A DNA stretch of 11,055 nt, from positions 1 through 11,055 of the forward strand of contig JAOUFA010000088.1 of NCBI GenBank assembly GCA_029858545.1. The letters are read 5' to 3'. This stretch comes from Betaproteobacteria bacterium (GTDB lineage: Bacteria > Pseudomonadota > Gammaproteobacteria > Burkholderiales > SG8-39). The notes under the pieces were generated by a model. It was not told the origin of the DNA. It was given only the letters and a program-made list of their open reading frames with translations, and did not search any database. This document shows, piece by piece, positions 7,025 to 11,055 of the stretch (position 1 is the first letter of the stretch; each line of letters begins with the position of its first letter). Made by a program: the position numbers and the translations under genes.

Positions 7025-7043
7025 CCGGGCGTCGCGCCGGTTT
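7025..7043 (+). terminator. Possible weak terminator after lysR
   Basis: A short GC stem follows the lysR stop: CCGG (7025-7028) pairs with CCGG (7037-7040). Two further pairs flank a bulged G, with a TCG loop, and only three T residues follow. It is weak by intrinsic-terminator standards. Confidence 0.22.
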
Positions 7044-7070
7044 CGCTATGTCTGCATCTCGCCATCTTCG

Positions 7071-8753
7071 TCATTGGCGCTTCGCCGGTATCACCGGCAG
7101 CAGCAAATACGAAGCCCGGCTACCACCGCAGAAAAGGGTGTTGGTGCCGGTATTGTAGTCGGCCGAATAATGCGTATACGGCGCGCTGCCCACGCCGTCG
7201 CGCGGCTGGATATCCAGGCGTATACGGTGGCCCCTCCTGAACACCATCGAGGTCGGCCAGATCTCGACCTCGACCCTCACCGGCTCTCCGGGCTTGAGCC
7301 ACTGGCGCTGCGCGTGCGCGTGATACGGTCGGTAGGGCAGCGACAGTTCGGTATCGAGCCCGCGCTGCGACGCGCGCAGCCAACCCTTGGCAACCGGCAC
7401 CGGCTGGCTCTGCTGACCCAGTTCGAACACCTCCTCGCCGTCGGGATCGAAATTGCGCAGCGTGGCAAAGAGATCCATGTCCTCGGTCGTGCTCGCGACC
7501 CACGCAACGAGCACGAGCGGACCGGTCACTTCGGTGTCCTCTGCCAGCGGCGCGGTCTGGAACGAGGCGCCCATGCGCGGCAGGCTGCCGGCGAGCGCGG
7601 TGGATGTCCACGAGGCCGAGGCGACCCCCGCCTTGGTCATGCCGCTCGCCGAATAGGAAAGCGATGCGGATTTGCGCGGTGCCTCGATGACGAGCGCGCC
7701 GGCGGTTTCGTCCTTGCCGCTGTGCAGATAGAACTTGGTCCAGCGCGTGCGGCGCAGCGGCCATTCCTTCTCGTGACGCCACTCCGAATTGCCATGACCG
7801 CCCTTGCGGACAAGGAGTTTCACCGGCGGCTCGCGCAAGAGCCCGTTGTCGATCCCCTTCAGCCAGTAATCGAAGAAGCGCAACTGGTCGGCGCGCCCTT
7901 CCTCCGAATAGAAAGGGTGGTAGTGCGTGCCGGCGTGGATGCGCAACCTCTTGTGTCGCGACGCGGCGCGTCCGAACGCCTCCGTATTGCCGCGCAGGTG
8001 CAGACCCATGCCGCTCCAGTTGCCGGCGCTGTAAAAGGGAATCTCGATCTTGTCCCACTGCGCACGCCGGCCGTGGTACCACTCGCCGTCGAGATTGTTG
8101 CGCATGTACTCCCAGACCCAGGGCTTGCCGAACGAATCGGGCGCGCTCGCCTGTGGCTTGCCAAGCAGGTGATGCGCCATGTGGTTGTTGTACCAGTTGA
8201 CGACGAAGCCGAATGAGAAAATTCCGCCGTGGTAGCCGAAATCGCGATACATGTCGGCCGCACCTTCCCAGGGGATCATCGCCACAAGCGAGGGCGGCCT
8301 GAGATTTGCGACCAGCCATTGCACCATCGCGAAATACGACACCCCGCTCGTTCCGACCCGACCGCTGCTCCACGGCTGCCGCGCGGCCCACTCGATACCG
8401 TCGTAATAGTCGCGCGCTTCGGCGGGCGACCAGGGATCGGCAAGACCGGGGGACTTGCCCGAACCGCGCCCGTCGATCCGCACCAGCGCATAGCCACGCG
8501 GCACCCACCACAGCGGGTTGGGCGTCTCCCAGTTCATGTACCGGTTGGGCGCCTCCTCGAGATCGGGCGGCGGAACCCAGAGCTTGTCCTTCTGGTACGA
8601 GCTGAGATTGACGATGACGGGAAATCGCCCGCCCGACTTCGGGCGAAACACATCCGCCTTCAGCCGTGCGCCGTCGCGCATCGTGATCTCGACGTCCTTA
8701 TGGACGACGAGATCGTAGCGCGGCCGCGAACCGCGCCCGGTCGATCCTGGCAT
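7071..8753 (-). CDS. CocE/NonD-family alpha/beta hydrolase
   Basis: A 560-residue serine hydrolase of the X-Pro dipeptidyl-peptidase/CocE (cocaine esterase) family, expected to cleave esters or amides. The alpha/beta-hydrolase core covers about 15-300. It has the oxyanion/turn motif IDGRGSGKS (93-101) and the nucleophile elbow G137-V-S139-Y after GRVGTSG. FFDYWLKG (293-300) and the C-terminal jelly-roll domain (about 320-550) are family hallmarks. The likely catalytic His is H279 in GTHYHP. The position where CocE-type enzymes carry the catalytic Asp (GWxD) reads N245-W-S247-G, so the acid is not in its usual place. No signal peptide is present. The gene starts 9 nt after the Bug receptor 2 stop, with its AGGA overlapping that stop codon, so the two are translationally coupled. 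The receptor may capture an acid or ester related to this enzyme's substrate. Confidence 0.93.
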   Translation of the reverse strand: MPGSTGRGSRPRYDLVVHKDVEITMRDGARLKADVFRPKSGGRFPVIVNLSSYQKDKLWVPPPDLEEAPNRYMNWETPNPLWWVPRGYALVRIDGRGSGKSPGLADPWSPAEARDYYDGIEWAARQPWSSGRVGTSGVSYFAMVQWLVANLRPPSLVAMIPWEGAADMYRDFGYHGGIFSFGFVVNWYNNHMAHHLLGKPQASAPDSFGKPWVWEYMRNNLDGEWYHGRRAQWDKIEIPFYSAGNWSGMGLHLRGNTEAFGRAASRHKRLRIHAGTHYHPFYSEEGRADQLRFFDYWLKGIDNGLLREPPVKLLVRKGGHGNSEWRHEKEWPLRRTRWTKFYLHSGKDETAGALVIEAPRKSASLSYSASGMTKAGVASASWTSTALAGSLPRMGASFQTAPLAEDTEVTGPLVLVAWVASTTEDMDLFATLRNFDPDGEEVFELGQQSQPVPVAKGWLRASQRGLDTELSLPYRPYHAHAQRQWLKPGEPVRVEVEIWPTSMVFRRGHRIRLDIQPRDGVGSAPYTHYSADYNTGTNTLFCGGSRASYLLLPVIPAKRQ

Positions 8754-8762
8754 GCGAACGTC

Positions 8763-9794
8763 CTATTCGGCCTTGATCTTGTTATCTTGAATGAACTCGC
8801 CCCACGCGCGCGTTTCTTTCTGCACGAGGTCGCGGAAGTCGGCGGGCGACTTCGACAATGCGACGCTGAGCATCTGGCGCGCGAGCATTTCCTTCATCTC
8901 GGGGCGCGAAAGGATCTTGGAACTCGCCTCGAAGAGCTTGTCGATCACTTCCGGGGGGGTCCCGGCGGGCGCGAAAAGCCCCTGCCAGGCGTTGGTACCG
9001 ATGCCCGCAAAACTCTGTTCAGCCATTGTCGCAACACCCGGTATTTCGGCGAGTTGCGCCGGGGCGGTCGTCGCGATCGCACGTATTCTTCCCGACCTGA
9101 TGTGCGCGATCGTCGATGAGAGGTTGATGAAGGCAAGCTGCGTCTCGCCGGACATCAGCGAGGGCACCATCTGTCCCGCTCCGCCCTTGTAGGGCACGTG
9201 CGTCATATCGACCCGGGCGGTCTTGAGCAGTCTCAGCATGTCGAGGTGCGGATACGAGCCGACACCGGCCGAGGCGTAGTTCAGTTTGCCCGGGTTCTTG
9301 CGCGCGTAGTCGATCGCCTCGGCCACGTTCTTCACGGCGAATGACGGCGTGACGGCCAGGATGTGGGGAATCTCCACCAGCTTGGTGATGCCGATCAGGT
9401 CGCGCGAGGGCTTGATGTGCAGCACATGGGCAAACATGCTTTCGTTGATCGCATTGGTGGTCACATTGCCAACCAGCAGGGTATAGCCGTCGGGCGCCGC
9501 CTTGGCGCTCGCCTCGAGCGCGAGGTTGCCCGATGCGCCCGGACGGTTCTCGACCACGAAGGGCTGTTCCAGGGTCTCGGTCAGACGCGTCGCGAGGTGG
9601 CGCGCGATGATGTCGGTCGCACCACCCGGCCCGTAGGGGACGAGCACCTTGACCACCTTGGCGGGGTATTGCTGCGCCGCGGCGGGCGGGGCCTGCCACG
9701 CCAGCGCGACGAATACGCCTGCGCACGCGATACTTCCCGCGCTGCGCAGCACTGCAAAGATACTCCTCGAACGGCAGGCGGCAATGTCAGTCAT
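8763..9794 (-). CDS. Bug/TctC-family periplasmic substrate-binding protein (receptor 2)
   Basis: A 343-residue Bug-family periplasmic receptor. The start at 9794 is preferred because AGGAGG (9799-9804) lies four bases upstream and because the resulting protein opens with a proper signal peptide: Arg-rich to about 17, hydrophobic core at about 22-33, and likely cleavage after PPAAA (40) before QQYPAK. A longer frame back to 9956 would put 54 extra residues before the signal peptide and would run through the predicted promoter. Family motifs are VPYGPGGATD (52-61), VENRPGASGN (81-90), PDGYTLLVGN (101-110) and HVPYKGGAGQ. It is the first gene of a two-gene operon with the CocE-like hydrolase. 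It is a distant paralogue of receptor 1 in this window. The ligand is unknown, and no membrane transporter subunits are nearby. Confidence 0.94.
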   Translation of the reverse strand: MTDIAACRSRSIFAVLRSAGSIACAGVFVALAWQAPPAAAQQYPAKVVKVLVPYGPGGATDIIARHLATRLTETLEQPFVVENRPGASGNLALEASAKAAPDGYTLLVGNVTTNAINESMFAHVLHIKPSRDLIGITKLVEIPHILAVTPSFAVKNVAEAIDYARKNPGKLNYASAGVGSYPHLDMLRLLKTARVDMTHVPYKGGAGQMVPSLMSGETQLAFINLSSTIAHIRSGRIRAIATTAPAQLAEIPGVATMAEQSFAGIGTNAWQGLFAPAGTPPEVIDKLFEASSKILSRPEMKEMLARQMLSVALSKSPADFRDLVQKETRAWGEFIQDNKIKAE

Positions 9795-9886
9795 GCTTCC
9801 TCCTCGTGTGCCGGCACGCCTCGTGTGGCAAGGCCTGCGCGGCGATGGGCCCCGATCCAGGGCAATGGTCAGCGCACTTTTCTTCC

Positions 9887-9914
9887 ATGATAGCGTTGCA
9901 TCGCGCACGCACAA
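9887..9914 (-). promoter_or_regulatory. Candidate promoter of the Bug2-CocE operon
   Basis: On the minus strand, TTGTGC (9909-9914) and TATCAT (9887-9892) are separated by 16 bp. The -10 matches the sigma-70 consensus at 5 of 6 positions and the -35 at 3 of 6. Transcription would start about 85 nt before the ATG at 9794, which supports that start over 9956. Confidence 0.45.
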
Positions 9915-9997
9915 ATGCCGGGTATGAATCCCAGCCATAGAAATTCGGCATCGCACGATCGGCCCGCGCGCCGGTCAGGTTGTCGGTCATTTGTGCG
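9908..9997. repeat. 10-bp inverted repeat spanning both divergent -35 regions
   Basis: CGCACAAATG (9908-9917) and CATTTGTGCG (9988-9997) are exact reverse complements 70 nt apart. Each arm contains the TTGTGC -35-like hexamer of one of the two divergent promoters, so the same 10-bp sequence sits at the same place relative to each gene. The rest of the 308-nt spacer (9795-10102) holds no gene I can support. Confidence 0.7.
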
Positions 9998-10019
9998 CTC
10001 CGCTCGCCGCGGCTACCAT
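9991..10019 (+). promoter_or_regulatory. Candidate promoter of the amidohydrolase gene
   Basis: TTGTGC (9991-9996) and TACCAT (10014-10019) are 17 bp apart. The -10 matches the sigma-70 consensus at 4 of 6 positions and the -35 at 3 of 6. The transcript would have a leader of about 75-80 nt that contains the GGCGCGCC hairpin. Confidence 0.4.
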
Positions 10020-10041
10020 CTCGCACCCCAACCGGGACCGC

Positions 10042-10065
10042 GGCGCGCCATCCAGCCGGCGCGCC
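10042..10065 (+). repeat. GC hairpin/direct repeat in the amidohydrolase leader
   Basis: GGCGCGCC occurs at 10042-10049 and 10058-10065, within a 10-bp direct repeat CGGCGCGCCA of period 16. Because each copy is self-complementary, the pair can also form an 8-bp all-GC stem with an 8-nt loop, 37 nt before the ATG. It may be a leader structure or a tandem operator. No T-tract follows. Confidence 0.5.
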
Positions 10066-10102
10066 ACCGATCGAAACGTCTGCAGCCCCCAGGAGCGAAA
10101 CG

Positions 10103-11055
10103 ATGACCCATAGCAGCCACGACAAGTCCGCCCCCCCCCCAGCGCGGCAGGCGCGCGGCAAGCTTGCCGTCGACATTCACGCCCACTGGTATCCGGCCGA
10201 GTGGTTGAAGCTGTTCGAAAAGGAAGGCGCCAGGGAAGCCGCCCGGCTCGAGCGCAACGGGTCGCGCTACACGATCAAGACGGCGCGAATCAGCAACGCC
10301 TTCGATGAAGAATTCGTCGACGTGCAGTTGCGCCTGGCGGCGATGGACCGCCAGGGCGTGCGCGTGCAGGCGCTGTCGCTGACCACTCCGATGGTGAACT
10401 GGGCCTCACCCGCACTCGGGCTCGCGCTCGCACAGGCCTTCAACGACACCGCAAACGCACTGCACGCCCGCCATCCGGACCGGTTCGTCGGACTTGCCGC
10501 GCTGCCCATGCAGGCACCCGAACTCGCGCTCAGGGAACTCGAGCGCGCAGCCAAGCTGCCGGGGCTGCGCGGCCTGTACCTGGCGACGAACGTCAACGGT
10601 GACAATCTGGACGAGCGCCGCTTCTGGGACATCTATGCGAAGGCCGAGGAACTCGGCTGGACCGTCTTCCTGCACCCGATGGACACCATCGGACCCGAGC
10701 GGACTGCGCGCTATCACCTGAAGAACCTTCTCGGGAATCCCTACGACACGGGCGTCGCGGCGGCTTCGCTCATCTTCGGCGGTGTGCTCGACGAGTTCCC
10801 GAAACTGGAGGTGAATCTGCCGCACGCCGGCGGTGCGTTTCCCGGCTTGATCGGCCGACTCGACCACGGCACCCGGGTCCGTGCCGAGTTGAAGCACATG
10901 AAGAAGCTGCCGAGCGAGTATCTCAGGCGATTCACCTACGACACCATCGGTCACGACGACCGGATCAATCTCAATCTGATCCGGCTGGTGGGCGCCGATC
11001 GCGTCGTGCTGGGAAGCGACTACTGCTTCGATATGGGACTGGTGGATCCGGTGGG
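10103..11055 (+). CDS. ACMSD-like amidohydrolase family protein (3' truncated by window)
   Basis: The reading frame stays open from ATG 10103 to the window edge, giving 317 codons without a stop. AGGAG (10091-10095) lies seven bases before the ATG. It is an Amidohydro_2 TIM-barrel enzyme related to aminocarboxymuconate-semialdehyde decarboxylase. Metal and active-site residues are D24-I-H26-A-H28, H191 in FLHP, H241 in LPHAGG and D306 in LGSDY. It probably performs zinc-dependent decarboxylation or hydrolysis of a carboxylated compound in the cytoplasm. Family members are about 330-350 residues long, so only some 20-30 residues should be missing. A run of ten C bases encodes part of residues 10-13, in a Pro/Ala-rich N-terminal extension just before the first metal motif. 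It is divergent from the Bug2-CocE operon. The substrate is not identifiable. Confidence 0.92.
   Translation, partial: MTHSSHDKSAPPPARQARGKLAVDIHAHWYPAEWLKLFEKEGAREAARLERNGSRYTIKTARISNAFDEEFVDVQLRLAAMDRQGVRVQALSLTTPMVNWASPALGLALAQAFNDTANALHARHPDRFVGLAALPMQAPELALRELERAAKLPGLRGLYLATNVNGDNLDERRFWDIYAKAEELGWTVFLHPMDTIGPERTARYHLKNLLGNPYDTGVAAASLIFGGVLDEFPKLEVNLPHAGGAFPGLIGRLDHGTRVRAELKHMKKLPSEYLRRFTYDTIGHDDRINLNLIRLVGADRVVLGSDYCFDMGLVDPV
10131..10140 (+). repeat. C10 homopolymer within the amidohydrolase 5' coding region
   Basis: Ten consecutive C bases follow the G at 10130, covering codons 10-13 (Ala-Pro-Pro-Pro). The published length keeps the frame into the HxH motif. A gain or loss of one base would break the frame before any catalytic residue. 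Confidence 0.9.

Noticed and set aside
9808..9817. GTGCCGGCAC perfect 10-bp palindrome just upstream of the Bug2 ribosome binding site
   Set aside because: A single short GC-rich palindrome in 64% GC DNA is not unusual enough to call an operator without comparative support.
9795..9956. Upstream extension of Bug receptor 2 to an ATG at 9956
   Set aside because: It would place 54 non-family residues before a clear signal peptide and start upstream of the predicted promoter. ATG 9794 has an excellent AGGAGG.

Overview
The window is GC-rich (about 64% by eye). Its gene set is typical of an environmental betaproteobacterium of the Burkholderiales: two orphan Bug/TctC-type periplasmic binding proteins, LysR-controlled catabolic genes, an M24 creatinase-like protein, Gfo/Idh/MocA oxidoreductases, a CocE/NonD hydrolase and an ACMSD-type amidohydrolase. 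The taxonomy is inferred from gene content only. I saw no transposase, tRNA, rRNA or CRISPR array.

Layout. Positions 1-251 hold no convincing gene but contain a strikingly symmetric element (38-207). It has two perfect 21-bp hairpins in inverted orientation, joined by an 8-bp stem and closed by a 4-bp stem, so all four helices abut without an unpaired base. A minus-strand operon then runs from 5914 down to 252: gfo2 - gfo1 - Bug receptor 1 - M24 peptidase-like - zinc alcohol dehydrogenase. Spacings are 3, 75, 80 and 21 nt. A LysR-type regulator (6045-7010, plus strand) is transcribed divergently from this operon and probably controls it. LysR converges with a second minus-strand operon of Bug receptor 2 (9794-8763) and a CocE/NonD hydrolase (8753-7071), which is translationally coupled to the receptor gene. 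A 308-nt divergent spacer (9795-10102) carries two promoter-like sequences that share an identical 10-bp -35 block in inverted orientation. It also has a GC-rich hairpin in the leader of the last gene, an ACMSD-like amidohydrolase (10103 to the right edge, truncated by the window). That gene has a C10 homopolymer in its first 15 codons.

How the genes may work together. The Bug proteins should bind small organic acids in the periplasm. The hydrolase, the amidohydrolase and the M24 protein look suited to opening ester, amide or C-N bonds or to decarboxylation. The Gfo/Idh/MocA pair and the alcohol dehydrogenase would carry out NAD(P)-linked oxidations. This suggests catabolism of one or two unidentified organic acids, esters or amides, but the substrate cannot be read from the sequence. 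No TctA/TctB-type membrane transporter is encoded here.

The individual protein families are well known. The less ordinary material is the four-way-junction element at the left edge, the shared -35 blocks, the C10 tract, and two enzymes (M24 and CocE-like) that appear to lack a canonical active-site residue.
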